Source of the DNA: Halichoerus grypus
Taxonomy: Eukaryota; Chordata; Mammalia; Carnivora; Phocidae
Direction of reading: 5' to 3'
NCBI RefSeq assembly: GCF_964656455.1
Contig: NC_135717.1
Span: 151,455,793-151,519,792, forward strand
DNA: 64,000 nucleotides
A program made the translations under genes and the position numbers. Under the pieces are notes generated by a model. It ran no database searches, was not told where the DNA came from, and worked only from the letters and a program-made list of their open reading frames with translations. Below are positions 1 through 10,724 of this stretch, piece after piece. Each line of letters begins with the position of its first letter. The first letter of the stretch is position 1.

Positions 1-365
1 CAAAGCTAACATGAGTAGATATGGGTTAAGAAACTAGAACATCTATGCTCCTAACTGCTGCATTATCCTGCCTCCCTGGTGTCATAATCATTTCTTCCAC
101 ATTGCTTTTTTGGCTTTCTTCTCTTCTTTCTCTTCATCCTAAAACAATTTCCTTTTAACCACACATTGAATTTAACTCTGATCTGCTACACCTCTTTACC
201 AGCCTGAATTTTCAAATTTTTTTTTATTTTAATATGTTTATTTTCCATATTAAATCTAATCATCATTCCAATAAAAGTTTTTAAAGTAAATATGTTAAAA
301 TAGAGTTTATTCTGTAAGTTGAATAAAGGCCAGAGAACAATTTAAGGTAGAGGGAAAAATACATT
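1..365. other. AT-rich unique DNA
   Basis: No repeat, exon or RNA gene is recognised. The stretch is AT-rich with short T runs near 218 and may contain unrecognised old L1 3' sequence, because an L1 fragment follows directly. Confidence 0.5.
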
Positions 366-369
366 ATAA

Positions 370-478
370 GGGTTTTTTGAGATATAATTGACATATAACA
401 TTATATCAATTTCAGCTGTGAAACACAAAGATATGATATTTGTATACATTGTGAAATGATCACCACAGTAAGTCTAAA
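370..478 (-). mobile_element. LINE-1 3' end fragment (old L1M type)
   Basis: The plus strand reads gagatataattgacatata and then tgaaatgatcaccacagtaa. This is the reverse complement of the 3' untranslated end shared by many L1M/L1MA subfamilies. No coding part is present, so it is a dead fragment. The subfamily cannot be named by eye. Confidence 0.75.
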
Positions 479-480
479 TC

Positions 481-1207
481 TGAGGTGCGCAGACAGATAG
501 GAGCACCATGCTGAAATCATTGCCCAAGAGCTGACACACGTTCTGACAGTTTCCGGGGCAGTTACTCTGGCAGTTACTCTAACAGTTACTCTGAAAGTTA
601 CTCTGACGGTGAAGTTACTCTGACTGAACTAGCTGGCTGTCCATATGAGTCACGGCAGCTGACCGATCCTTTGCAGCTTTGGAACCAAAGGTGCTCAAGT
701 ATTAAACTTGAGATTTTAAAGGAAGGGCAATCTGAAAAGTTAATATAACCTTTCAGTCGCTTGTAAATGGTCTCTTTTTCCCTGTCATTCTCCAAAAAAA
801 ATACAAAAGCAGCCTTTCTGTCACTTTTAGAAATTCTAGGAACTACTGAAAGAAATGGATACTATTTTAGAGAAGTCGATTCCAATCACTTCTATGTCTC
901 TTCTTTGGGAAAAGAAGAGAGATATATTGGAGATATTCATAAAACTTTTAAGGAGACACAAGACCTGGATCAAAGTGCTTTCACTATTCTCTTCCCACTG
1001 GATTTAGAATAAAAATATAGGCAGAAAGAGTGGGCAAATTTATTCAAGCAAATATCACATGGGTGTTAAGAAAGAAGGTCATCCAATTAACTAATTACTT
1101 CCTATCTATCCTCGGTGTAACAAGCAAAATCAAGTGCTGTCAGAGATAGCTTAGAGAGAGTAGACACTCCATTTGATATTCACTTGGCTTTTAAAATCTC
1201 AAAAGGC
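481..1207. other. Unique DNA with a small minisatellite and an 81-codon open frame
   Basis: Apart from the minisatellite at 558-622, no repeat is recognised. A plus-strand open frame of 81 codons lies at 767-1012. It begins in the upstream context cttgtaaatggtc and ends in a TAA, with a moderately polar product. It matches no family I know and has no convincing splice or promoter context, so chance is the simplest explanation. Confidence 0.4.
558..622. repeat. 12-bp minisatellite, unit gcagttactctg, five copies
   Basis: Copies start at 558, 570, 582, 594 and about 606. The first four are contiguous 12-mers with one or two differences. The fifth carries about five extra bases before aagttactctg. 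Every copy keeps the core GTTACTCT. Confidence 0.9.
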
Positions 1208-1225
1208 AATGTTTCCTGAAATTCT

Positions 1226-1429
1226 TTTTTTAAATTAATTAATTAATTAATTAATTAATTCGACAGAGCGAGAGATAGCGAGAGCAGGAACACAAGCAGG
1301 GGGAGAGGGAGAGGGAGAAGCAGGCTTCCCGTGGAGCAGGGAGCCTGATGCGGGGCTGGATCCCAGGACCCTGGGATCATGACCTGAGCCGAAAGCAGAC
1401 ACTTAACAACTGAGCCACCCAGGTGCCCC
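1226..1429 (-). mobile_element. CAN-SINE (tRNA-Lys-derived), full length
   Basis: The tail (TTAA)n/T-rich end is at the left and the tRNA-like head (reverse of gcacctgggtggctcagt) at the right, so the element lies on the minus strand. It is flanked by a perfect 18-bp target-site duplication, aatgtttcctgaaattct, at 1208-1225 and 1430-1447. This SINE class was mobilised by L1. The perfect duplication argues for a fairly recent insertion. Confidence 0.97.
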
Positions 1430-1546
1430 AATGTTTCCTGAAATTCTAAGCTGTTTAATTTTTCACTGTGTTCTGAGCAAGTCCAAAATTCAGGCCAATG
1501 GCAGTGGAAATTATGCTGCCAATCCCTGGATATTAAAGTTCTCCAG

Positions 1547-1678
1547 GGGCGCCTGGCAGACTCAGTCAGGAGAGCATGAGACTCTTGATCTCAGGATTGT
1601 GAGTTCAAGCCCCACATTGGGTGTAGGAAGAAGAGTTTACTTAAAAATTTTTTTAAAAATATTAAAAAAATCAACAAG
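1547..1678 (+). mobile_element. CAN-SINE, older short subtype
   Basis: The head gcgcctggcagactcagtca is followed by agagcatgagactcttgat and ccccacattgggtgta, with an A/T-rich tail and no long CT block. It is about 130 bp and flanked by a 13-bp duplication, taaagttctccag, at 1534-1546 and 1679-1691. The sequence differs from the younger long subtype and suggests an earlier wave. Confidence 0.92.
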
Positions 1679-1709
1679 TAAAGTTCTCCAGTGGACAGCA
1701 AGGAGAAGG

Positions 1710-1965
1710 TGATTAATATCTATTGAGTACCTACAAGGTACTACACACTTTTAGTACATGCTCCATTTAAACCTCACAATAACTCTCTGTGGCTCTTGTA
1801 GATCAAGAAGGGAATTTGATGTTTCTAATGCAAAGGAAGCTCTTGAATGTGAGAAAATAGACACTCTGGGAGACGTTCAGACTCTTTTTCATGCAAGCAA
1901 GTAGTGGAAGTGGCACAGGAACTCAAGTCTTGAGCCTCTAACCTCCATGTTCCTTTGTTCTACAT
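1710..1965 (-). repeat. MIR fragment
   Basis: The plus strand shows the reverse-complement MIR signature: tattgagtacctacaaggta, then cctcacaataactctctgtg and ggcacaggaactcaagtctt. It is strongly diverged, as expected for this ancient tRNA-derived SINE. Confidence 0.7.
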
Positions 1966-1969
1966 CATC

Positions 1970-2830
1970 CGTCAGGAGCTTCTGAGGGCCTGAGCCAGGG
2001 AGTTACGCTGGTGGAGATGGGAGTGAGCAGTGAGAAGACAGCCAGGCAGAGGAATGGTTGCGGAGGGAGGGGGGTGGGGACGAGGTGATGAAGGGTAAGC
2101 AGGGCCCTGGCAGGCCAGGGAAGACTTGAAAAGAAGCCCTGCCTGGATGGGTTGGCTTAAAGTCCCCAGTGTGATCCCAGTTTCTCTTCACCTGTTAGAT
2201 CCAGTTCATGGGCAGTTTCCAGAAGCCCGTTAGGAGGGGCCTCCCTTCCACTGGTGGCACAGTGCTAACCAGAGAGCTGAGGCATCATAGGCCTTCTTCA
2301 GCATCGCAATATTTCCTGTCATGAGCTTAATTTTCCTCAGGGTCTAGCTCCTGAGAGGTCTTGGCTTCTCAGCCAAAAGGACCTGCGATCATCGGGCAGT
2401 AATTCTCCGATTTATTGCCCCTGTTCTACATTCCTGACCTATGAATATTTGCAGACATAGGGACCAGCTTTCCAAAGCCCAGCATAAGCTGCTTTAATTT
2501 TGTCACTGTCCTATAATTTCATGGAAATGGCTGCTGTGAAGCCAACAAATGACTAATAAAATCCCTCTGCCCACTCATTTTTAATGTCATTCTGGAACTC
2601 CAGAACAGGGACCATCTGCTCACAGTGCTTACTTTAATATAAAAGAGTGCCTGAGTTGAAAATCCTGTTTCTGAGAGAAGGCTGGAACAAGTCTTCTGTT
2701 TGTGAACCCAAATCACAGCAAAACAAGTCTAGCGTTTTGTTTGGGCGGTGATGAGATACAGCGGAGTGTTGCGTGTTCAGCTCTGCTTGCGGACAAGTTA
2801 AACTTTTACACACATGCAATATACAGATAT
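1970..2830. other. Unique DNA, no feature recognised
   Basis: The first 230 bases are purine-rich (ggagggaggggggtggggac near 2065) and may be a decayed L2. The rest has only short open frames on both strands, none matching a known protein. Confidence 0.4.
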
Positions 2831-2849
2831 CAATCAATACTACCAATAA

Positions 2850-3060
2850 CCGTCACATCTATTGAACACTATCCCTGTATAGTAGCAATGTGCAAAGCAT
2901 GTGGATGATTTTGTTTACAGGTAAGTGTTGTTAGTGTACTCACTTTATATGGGAAGCAAATAGAGACCTACAGAAGTGATGTAAACCTGCTCCAAGTCAC
3001 ACAGCTAGTAAATAACAGAGCCGGGCTTGAAACCAGAATCCATCAGTTTCGACATACGTG
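2850..3060 (-). repeat. MIR fragment
   Basis: The reverse MIR order is visible: attgaacactatccctgtat, then caagtcacacagctagtaaa and gagccgggcttgaaaccaga. The element covers most of the MIR core. Confidence 0.8.
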
Positions 3061-3164
3061 CCCTGAGCAATTGAATTATTTGCAGTAAGGACTTTTTGAA
3101 GAAAAGCCATCGTAAGCCATGACTAATCTTTCAATTAGGTAAATTTCAGAACCAGGAAGCTATG

Positions 3165-3440
3165 GGGAGATTTTTGTTTTTATTTTAACCTCTTTATTTC
3201 AGAATAAATTTAGATTTTATAGAGAAGTCACAAAGATAGTACAGAGAGTTCCCATCTACCCTTCATCCCTCTTCTTCTAATGTTAACATCTTACATAACC
3301 ATGCTACATTTGTCGGAACTAAGAAACTATCTTTGGTACAGTACTATTTACTAAACTACAGACTTTATTCAGATTGTGGTACAATTTTTCTTTGCAAGTT
3401 TTTCTTGTATCCTCCAATTTCATCATCCTTTTTAGGATCT
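3165..3440 (-). mobile_element. LINE-1 3' UTR fragment (old L1M type)
   Basis: The plus strand contains aatgttaacatcttacataa and ctaaactacagactttattc, which are reverse complements of an old L1 3' UTR. There is no ORF. It lies immediately before another minus-strand L1 piece and may be part of the same decayed insertion. Confidence 0.7.
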
Positions 3441-3457
3441 TTCTTTTTTTTTTTTTT

Positions 3458-4375
3458 TTTAGTGAATGATTTAAAAAAAATTATTAAGCTTTTTGTAAGA
3501 GCAGTTTTAGGTTCACAGCAAAACTGAGATGAAGGCACAGAGATTTCCTATATACCCTATGTCCCCACACATGCACAACCTCCCCCACTATCAGCAGCCC
3601 CCCCACCAGAGTGGTACCTTTGTTACAATTGATGAAGCGACACTGACACCTCATTGTCACCCAACGTCCATAATTTACATTAGGGTTCACCCTTGGTGGT
3701 GTACATTCTATGGGTTTAGACAATGTATAATGACATGTATCCACCATTATAGTATCATACAGAATAGGTTTCACTGCCCTAATATTCCTCTGTGCTCTAC
3801 ATGTTCATCCCCCAACATCCTCTGCCCATCCCTAGCAACCACTGACCTTTTCTTACTGTCTCCACATCTTTGTGTTTTCCAGAATGTCATATAATTGGAA
3901 TCCCACAGTATATAGCTTTTTCAGATTGGCTTCTTTCACTTTTAAGAAAAGCAAATATGCATTTAAGTTTCCTCCATGTCTTTTTATGGCTGATAGCTCA
4001 TTTCTTTTTAGCTCTGAATAATATTCCCTTGTCTGGATGTACTGCAGCTTCCTTACTCATTCTCTTACTGAGAGACATCTTGGTTGCTTCCAAATTTTGA
4101 CAATTATGATTAAAGCTGTTGTCAACATCCATGTGCAGATTTTGGTGTGGATGTTACATTTTCAACACCTTTGGGTAAACATCAAGGAGCATGACTGCTG
4201 GTATGGTAAGAGTGTGTTTAGTTTTGTAAGGAACTGCCAAACTGTCTTCCAAAGTAGCTGGGCCATTTTGCATTCCTATCAACAACGGATGAGAGTTTCT
4301 GTTGTCAGCATTTGGTGTTGTCAGTATTCTGGGTTTTGGCCATTCTGATAGGTGTGTAACGGTGGATCTGTTGTT
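3458..4375 (-). mobile_element. LINE-1 fragment: 3' UTR plus C-terminal ORF2 remnant
   Basis: Reading left to right on the plus strand gives the reversed 3' UTR (agcagttttaggttcacagc at 3500) and then reversed ORF2. On the minus strand near 4095-4130 the codons give TALIIIVKIWKQPR, which corresponds to the conserved ORF2p C-terminal segment around ALFTIAKTW. The frame is broken by many stops and indels. The open frames seen on the plus strand here (for example 3529-3894 and 4037-4348) are antisense shadows of L1, not genes. Confidence 0.85.
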
Positions 4376-5305
4376 TTATGCCCTGGGGAGTTGAGTGTGG
4401 TTTTCAACTGTAAGTTGTACACTTAACCAGCTCTGCCCTTGCCTGACATTAGGGGCTCCAAATATCGCTGGGTTTGGGGTGAGTATACACTTCCTGGTTG
4501 ATCACAAGCAGCTAAGACCCAGACATCCTCCCTTCTGCTAATGCTTTGCATCTCCAACAGCGCCTGGCTTCTTCTGTATGTGAGTCTCAACCATGTGACT
4601 TGACTTAGTCTTTCTGGCTCTGCTCTCAGATGTTTCTTACCAAGATTTGGCAACCTGACTCAGAACTTGCAAGTTCCTGACCTCAATTTCTATGTGCCAC
4701 ATTAATTTTCCTTTGGGACACGTCTTAGGATTGGTATTCAATTTCAGTTGTCCCTCCAGCTTGACATTTAGGTTTTGTGTTCTTATCATTGGACTGTACC
4801 CTAACTCTCCCATCTCAGTAATCACAGTTCATAAAGAAGGACTCAAATTGCCTGTGCTGACAATTACTTTGTCCCATTTTGTGAAGGAAATGTGAACCTA
4901 AAGAAATTGGTTCAGAATCACATAGCATGTGACTAGAAAATTAAAAAAACACAGGGAAGGAGAGGGAAGTTCCTAAGTGTTCTTAGTTGTTAGGACAAGT
5001 GGAGCTTAAAAGAAAAATTACACAGAGATCAAACATCGCGGAAAGGTATATTTGGGAAAAGAACTTAAAAGTATTTTCCCTGACAAATGGCAGAAACATT
5101 TTAATCCCGTTTTGGAAAGGAATGCTGTTATAAGTCACAGTACTTCAACTTGGGCTTTAACCAGGCAAAACAAGTATTAAAATCAGACTTCACATGTCTG
5201 AAACACATTCATTTTTTTTTTTTTTTCCCTGAAGCCAATCTCTCCTTTTGCCTCTCCTGGTTTTATTCCCGGGTCTGCATATTCCCAGACACCAGGCTAG
5301 AGAGG
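4376..5305. other. Unique DNA
   Basis: No gene or clear repeat is seen. A segment at 4860-4950 weakly resembles a reversed MIR core (ttcagaatcacatagcatgt), but it is too diverged to call. Short open frames at 4423-4653 and 4692-4895 show no family resemblance. Confidence 0.4.
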
Positions 5306-5320
5306 TCAATGTCATCTTTT

Positions 5321-5515
5321 TTTTTTTTTTTTAAAGATTTTGTTTATTTATTTATTTGACAGAGAGAGAGAAACAGCATGAGAGGGGATAGGGTCAGAGG
5401 GAGAAGCAGGCTCCCCGCCGAGCCGGGAGCCCAACGCGGGACTCGATCCCAGGACTCCGGGATCACGACCCGAGCCGAAGGCAGTCGCTTAACCAACTGA
5501 GCCACCCAGGCGCCC
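5321..5515 (-). mobile_element. CAN-SINE, full length, young subtype
   Basis: A T run and aaagattttgtttatttatt start the reversed tail. The head ends in actgagccacccaggcgccc. The 15-bp duplication tcaatgtcatctttt is at 5306-5320 and 5516-5530 with no mismatch. The CpG-rich middle is little decayed. Confidence 0.97.
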
Positions 5516-5530
5516 TCAATGTCATCTTTT

Positions 5531-5955
5531 ATTCTGTCCACGCTGACATGCAACCCATTGCCAGTTGCTGCCAATTTTGCCTCGGTCCTTCTCATGTTCG
5601 CCCCCATCTTTCCATTTTCATGGTCAGTATTCCCTTCCTTAGGTCATTTTACAAACCTCTTAGTCCATGTGCCTCAAGTACTTGTGTGGGTGGACTCCTC
5701 TCTATACAGTGGCCACAGGTCATCAGTATGCTCAAAAACTTCAATGACATTCCCATACCGGCCGGATTTACAATAGATTCCTTACTCGAGCATTTCAGTC
5801 CCTCCATATTCTTGCCCCACTTTTCCAAATGTATCTATTATTACTCTCTTGCTTTGTACATCATAATCCAGCCCTACTGGTTCCTGGTTTTCCCTGAACA
5901 TGTACTGGCACAGAACATTTACACAAGTTGTTTCCACTGCTTGGAACTCCTTCTT
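5531..5955. other. Unique pyrimidine-leaning DNA
   Basis: Open on the plus strand over long stretches (5519-5776 and 5548-6006, the latter running into a SINE), but the products are low-complexity and unfamiliar. Part may be a decayed L2 (cactgcttggaactccttct near 5934 resembles an L2 segment). Confidence 0.4.
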
Positions 5956-5966
5956 TATTCCCATTC

Positions 5967-6198
5967 CTTTTTTTTTTTTTTTTTAAAGATTTATTTATCT
6001 ATTTGAGAGAGAGAGAGAGAGAAAGTGCAGTGGGGGGAAGGGGGAGAGGGAGGGGCGGAGGGAGAGAGAGAGAATCTCAAGGAGACTCCCTGCTGAGCAT
6101 GGAACCCTACTTGGGGCTCAATCTTACAACCCTGAGACCACGACCTGAGCCAAAACCAAGAGTCAGACACTTAACCGACTGAGCCACCCAGGCACCAC
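5967..6198 (-). mobile_element. CAN-SINE, full length, GA-expanded
   Basis: Reversed tail, an expanded gagagagagagagagagaaa block, the diagnostic actccctgctgagcatggaa, and the head actgagccacccaggcacc. An 11-bp duplication tattcccattc lies at 5956-5966 and 6199-6209. The middle differs from the 5.3-kb copy and represents another subfamily. Confidence 0.93.
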
Positions 6199-6234
6199 TA
6201 TTCCCATTCTTAGTATCAGTTTGTTGGCATACAC

Positions 6235-6462
6235 GACATTAGGACTTGGCAAACTACACCCTGAGGACCAAATCTGGCCCACCAGCCTATTTTTGTAGAT
6301 AAATTTTTATTGGAACAGAGTCACACCCATTCATTTAAGTATATTTTCTATGGCTGCTTTTGCACTGAAACAGCCATGGGTAATTGCAGCAGAGACCCTA
6401 CGGTCTGCAAAGCCTAAAATATTTACTTTCTATTCCTTTACAGAAAATGTTTGCTGAGCCCT
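6235..6462 (+). mobile_element. Non-autonomous hAT-type DNA transposon fossil
   Basis: The sequence begins near ttggcaaactacaccctgag, continues with aaatctggcccaccagccta and atttttattggaacagagtc, and ends near aaaatgtttgctgagccctg. This is a common roughly 220-bp MER-class element whose ends are near-inverted (ggcaaact / gtttgct). The exact Repbase name is not certain. The strand is arbitrary. A second copy in the opposite orientation is at 24335-24550. Confidence 0.75.
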
Positions 6463-6509
6463 GCAATACATCCTTAGCAATTATGAATTCCCCTGACTGA
6501 ATATCCAAT

Positions 6510-6640
6510 TCAATGTGTTTTAGGAAAAACTTGTTGAGGCCCTATCATGTGCTAAATATACAAAAACAGAAAAGATATGGACCGTCCCTCAAGGATCTTA
6601 CTGCCTGAAAGTTACAACAAAACTATAAATGAATTATTTC
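6510..6640 (-). repeat. L2 3' end fragment
   Basis: acttgttgaggccctatcat, gtgctaaatatacaaaaaca and gtccctcaaggatcttactg match the reverse complement of the L2 3' end. It is non-coding and diverged. Confidence 0.65.
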
Positions 6641-6894
6641 TCAACAACATGATTTGTAAAATAATAACACATATAGGCAATACCTAGAAGCATTGAGTAG
6701 GAAGTCATTAATCTTTTTGGTAGGGGAGTGAAGTGGTGGGGAAAGGAGTTTAATAGCAGAAGTGGGTTTGTAATGATGTACAGGAATTTATCACGGAGAC
6801 CAGGGGTCAAAGTCATTTCAGGTAAAGGAACAGCATATATGAAGCTGGAGGAACATAACAGTGTGGTCTCTTTGGGGAACCTCAGGTAGGCCCT

Positions 6895-7115
6895 TATGGA
6901 AGCAAAATGGAAAGAGAATGGACTTTGGAGTCAGATTAATCTGGGTTCAAATCCTGATTCTGCTACTCATTAGCTGTGTGACCTTGAGCAAGTTCTGAGC
7001 TTCTATTAGTCCATTCTTCCATCTAGCAGTATTCACATCGATTAACTAATGTGGCATAGGTAAATGTTTCTGGCACAATGTTTGACACAGAATGTATGTG
7101 CCCCCCCCAAAATAA
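6895..7115 (+). repeat. MIR, nearly full length
   Basis: In order: gaatggactttggagtcaga, tgggttcaaatcctgattct, tagctgtgtgaccttgagca, then a decayed 3' part ending in ggcacaatgtttgacacaga. The tRNA-like and core parts are both recognisable. Confidence 0.85.
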
Positions 7116-7289
7116 AATAAATAAATGTAGCTTTTGTTACAAAAAAACAAAAAAGTTCATGTAGGTTAGCATGGGACAGGAAGAGTAAAGAAAGACTCTC
7201 AGCAGCTCAAAATACAGTATCTCAGTCTCTCTTCTTCTAGTAGCCTTTATTCTTCCCTGTATAATATATGGTGGGTGTTGGGTATGTTG
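7116..7289. other. Short unique segment
   Basis: A C run and aataaataaatg at 7101-7130 close the MIR tail. The rest is unassigned. Confidence 0.4.
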
Positions 7290-7425
7290 ATCTAATCCTT
7301 CTTTCCAAATTGTAACTTCCTTGAGGGCAGTCATCTTTCCTTATTCTTCTCGTGTCTCCCTAAGTGCTTAGAATTGTGTCATATCTACAACAGGCCTCTG
7401 ACGAATACTTGTTGAATTTCTAAGT
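7290..7425 (+). repeat. L2 3' end fragment
   Basis: attgtaacttccttgagggc, then cttagaattgtgtcatatct and gacgaatacttgttgaattt follow the L2 3' end in the sense direction. Confidence 0.75.
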
Positions 7426-7900
7426 CTTAGATTGTGAAGGCGTTTTCACAATAATCAACCCCTTATTTTACATGAAACTGAGACCAATGGGTTGTAAGAT
7501 GTTTGACTTGTTCACGTTTGCCCAGGTTGACGATCGCAAGTCTTACTTGTAGCTTCCAAGAAGGTAGAATTCATTTCTGTTCTTCCTTCTCCTCTTCCTT
7601 CATACTCTCATTCTGGTGAACTTTTTCCTCTTAGGAACATACTTCACCCCACCTTCCAGGTATCCCCTTGCAGATATGGCCTGTATTTGTTGTTACATTC
7701 ACAATGAAATACTCAGGATTTGTATCATACCTCTTTCCAGTAGGCCCATGAAAAGGAAAAATAGAATAATCAGGAGTAGATTGCTGGAGGAGTTTTAGGC
7801 ATCAGAAAAAAATCAGTATGTCTTCAAATCCTTTCACTAAAGCAAACACTAGCCCACCAGAGATAAGGGCAGTCCTATGGGTCCTAGAAATAACAGGACC
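7426..7900. other. Unique DNA
   Basis: A weak reversed MIR-like core (catgaaactgagaccaatgg) may lie at 7440-7560. Nothing else is recognised. Confidence 0.35.
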
Positions 7901-7904
7901 CTTG

Positions 7905-8125
7905 ATTATAGCAGTATTAATAGCTATCATATATTCAGAGCTCACCATGTGGTAGACACTTTGTGTTAGTAGTGTCTATCCCTCTCAACACCCATGCATG
8001 TTACTAGTCCACTTTCACAGATGGGAAAACCGAGGCTCAGAAGATTTAGGCAACTTCTACAAGACCACACAGCTAAGAGGAAAACCCAGACCTGCCTACC
8101 TCCTCAGAGTTCCTGACAAAGCCCT
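7905..8125 (-). repeat. MIR, nearly full length
   Basis: tcagagctcaccatgtggta, tgggaaaaccgaggctcaga and agaccacacagctaagagga give the reversed MIR order. Confidence 0.85.
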
Positions 8126-9645
8126 TTGATTGCTCTGTGCCTGGGAAGGAGGTTAGGTAATCTTTCAGGTTTCAGTTCCCTGCTGTGCATTCCTCCTTTC
8201 CAGAATTTCCCAAGAAGATGCTCCTTGGAATATTTGCCTGGGGGCAAGACTAGCTATTTAATATGCAGAGTTCGGTGCAAAACAAAAAATGCACAGCTTC
8301 CTGTTGAAAAAGCAGAAGTGGGGGTGGGGGAAGCGCCATTCAAGCTATTAGAAGGTAAACTTTTTCCTTTCTTCTGCGGTTTCTCTTTTGACTTGTCATA
8401 GTGTGTTTTGTTTATTATTAAATCATTCTAAATAGACAAAAATTAGAATTTTAAGTTGTTAGCATGAATTTTGCTGTTCATTTTTACACTGTACAATGTC
8501 AGTTTTTAATGGCAAAGGTAAGAGCATATGCAGGATTACCGAAATGGCTCAGGTCATAGTCCATAGCTCATACACGCATATGTGTTTTGTTCTTACCGCA
8601 AGAGTGGAAATGCTGTGAAACATTATTTTCCTTCCGGATATATACACATTGCACCAACACTCTCTATCTCCGGCTTCCTGATGAGTGGGAAGAACTGGAA
8701 AGAGAAGGAACTTTGGGTTACTCTATCTCTCTTTCCCTTTTCTACTATGGCATCATTTTCAGCAAACGTGTTTGGCCAATACAGGGGGAAAACATCAGTA
8801 AAAAATGGTAAGATTGCTAAATTGCTGATGTTCCTTAAAATCTCACTGCCTTCTTTCTCTGTCCAAAGCACATTCCGGTTCAGATTGCACGTGTAGACTC
8901 TTGGGGCCGTCGGTACTCACTCAGTCTTGCTGAACTTGCCCACATCATGGGTCCACCAAAATTCTGTGCTTATGGGGCCTCACCAACACTGTAAGCGAAT
9001 GAGGAGGCAAGAAATGACAGACATGCATACAGTGCATATCTTCTCAGCTCGAGTGCATGCTCCACTGCCTCATGGAATCTCACTGACCAAACACAAGTTC
9101 TAAAATAAAATGCTTAAGAATTTCAAGATGGCAAAAGCAGAGCATTAAACCGAGTGTGGATTCCCTCTGACTACACAAGTTGTACGCCCGTGAATCTGGC
9201 CCTGCCTGGGACATGTTAATAGGTGTGCCAAAGGAGGGAGGTTCTGCAAGCCAAACTGTTCATGAAAACTTCCTAAATCTCTCAGTTTCCTTAACCACTT
9301 ACCCACCTTCTTTGGCCCAGTGTTCAAATTCCACTCAAAAATCTTCAACTCAACCAGTCCTTGAGAAGCTGAGGAAGAGAAACCTCAAGCCATTATCTTA
9401 GCTGCTCATAATTTAATCAGCTTCTTTCAGGTCTCAGTAACTGAACTTGTCTTACCCGTGGCCAAGCTCCCATCCCACACTGCACTTTCAGGCTCTGGTC
9501 TTGTCCATATTTACCTCTCATACCCTGTCTGAGTCTATACTTTCAGTGTAGGTCTATGCTTTAGTATAATACTCGAGAAAAACTTAAGGATAGAAAGAAA
9601 CCCAATTACTTAAAACTCTATTCTTGCCTAGTGTGAGTTTTCCTT
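8126..9645. other. 1.5 kb of unique DNA without a supported gene
   Basis: No repeat is recognised. Two overlapping plus-strand frames (8582-8896, 104 codons; 8587-8811, 74 codons) and one minus-strand frame (8623-8871) are open over the same 250 bases. This reflects low stop density rather than coding, and none resembles a protein family. A second set of opposed frames is at 9145-9401. Confidence 0.45.
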
Positions 9646-9649
9646 TTGT

Positions 9650-9785
9650 TTTGATTCAACATTCAACAAACATTGACCAAGTAGCTTCTGCCCTGAGCCA
9701 GAGCTCTTAGGAGTGGGAGGGTGAAAAGGTAAAGGGGCCATGGTTGCTGTCTTCAAAACAGTCATGCTCTAGTGCCTTCTGAGCC
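9650..9785 (-). repeat. L2 3' end fragment
   Basis: caacattcaacaaacattga, ccctgagccagagctcttag and gttgctgtcttcaaaacagt match a decayed reversed L2 end. Confidence 0.6.
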
Positions 9786-10498
9786 TAGAAATTATTACTG
9801 AATGTATCATTCAAATTAAGAAATGTCTTAGGCAGCTCCCTCTTTTTGCTCCTTTCTATGCAGAAGTGGTGGTTTATTGAGATAAATATAAGGGCAGGTG
9901 CACTGGGGTCATTTTCTCAGATCAGCCCTCCATACTCTCTTTTAGGGGTGATGTTTCTAACACAAACTGCACTCTACGTTCAAATAAATAAGGTATTCCC
10001 CTTAATCCTGAATGGTCGGTCAAAATTTTCAAAACCCTCTAACTATAGTTTTCTAACTGATTTCCAGACTTAACCTCAAAGAATTATATAAAGTTTCTGG
10101 TGTCTGTGGCTTCTCCAATTTCCCTTAATTCTTAGTCAACCACTTCACTGCATTGAACTTCTCTCATCTTGCATTTTTAACTTCTTCTCTTAAGAGCATT
10201 CTTGATCTCAATGCCAAGGGTACAGAGTGCTTCCAGTTCTAAATTTGAACGAGCAAAAGATCTGGCTTGAATGGTTATAGAGTGGTAGACATACCTGAAT
10301 ATCATTACTGAGGTGATGGTGCAGGTCTAAAGGAGAATTGCAGTTAAAAGGACATTTCTCTGCAGGGGTGGTGGCCTGAGGGGTAGCAGAGGGAAGGACT
10401 TACCCTTTATTTAAAATCACTTTAGTTTGTGATTTGGGAGATTGGATTATCATCAACAATTCTGTTTCATCATAGCCAAAGTTCTATGTTATACTAAT
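9786..10498. other. Unique DNA
   Basis: No repeat or gene is recognised. A 75-codon frame at 9846-10073 has no recognisable product. Confidence 0.4.
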
Positions 10499-10499
10499 T

Positions 10500-10660
10500 A
10501 GTCATTCATTTATTCAACAAATAGTTCCTTACAGGTTTACGACATCTAAATGACCATGCTAAATCCTGAGAATACAATGGACAACAAAACACAGCCCCTG
10601 CCCTCAGGGTAGGAATTACAAAGTAAGGGTAATTTGAAGAAAGAAGAATATGGGAAAAGC
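10500..10660 (-). repeat. L2 3' end fragment
   Basis: tcatttattcaacaaatagt, gagaatacaatggacaacaa and cagcccctgccctcagggta fit the reversed L2 3' end well. Confidence 0.75.
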
Positions 10661-10724
10661 TAACAAATCTAGTTTTGAGGTGGATCAGACCACTTTCTGA
10701 AACAAGGAATAGTTAAGTATCTCA

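Noticed and set aside
558..622. CRISPR-like spaced repeat
   Set aside because: Units are contiguous 12-mers without spacers in a mammalian genome; a minisatellite.
767..1012. 81-codon plus-strand frame as a possible small gene or exon
   Set aside because: No recognised family, no supporting splice, promoter or poly-A context. Length is within chance expectation.
3529..4348. Chain of open frames on the plus strand (121, 76 and 103 codons)
   Set aside because: They are antisense to a degraded L1 3' UTR and ORF2; the strand with coding similarity is the minus strand.
5344..5607. 87-codon minus-strand frame with a plausible-looking protein
   Set aside because: Most of it is the antisense of the CAN-SINE at 5321-5515. 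The same AQLVKRLP-type product recurs wherever this SINE is open (for example 21460-21711 and 46057-46386).
8582..8896. Overlapping open frames in two plus-strand phases and on the minus strand
   Set aside because: Simultaneous openness on both strands indicates low stop density, not coding; no family resemblance.
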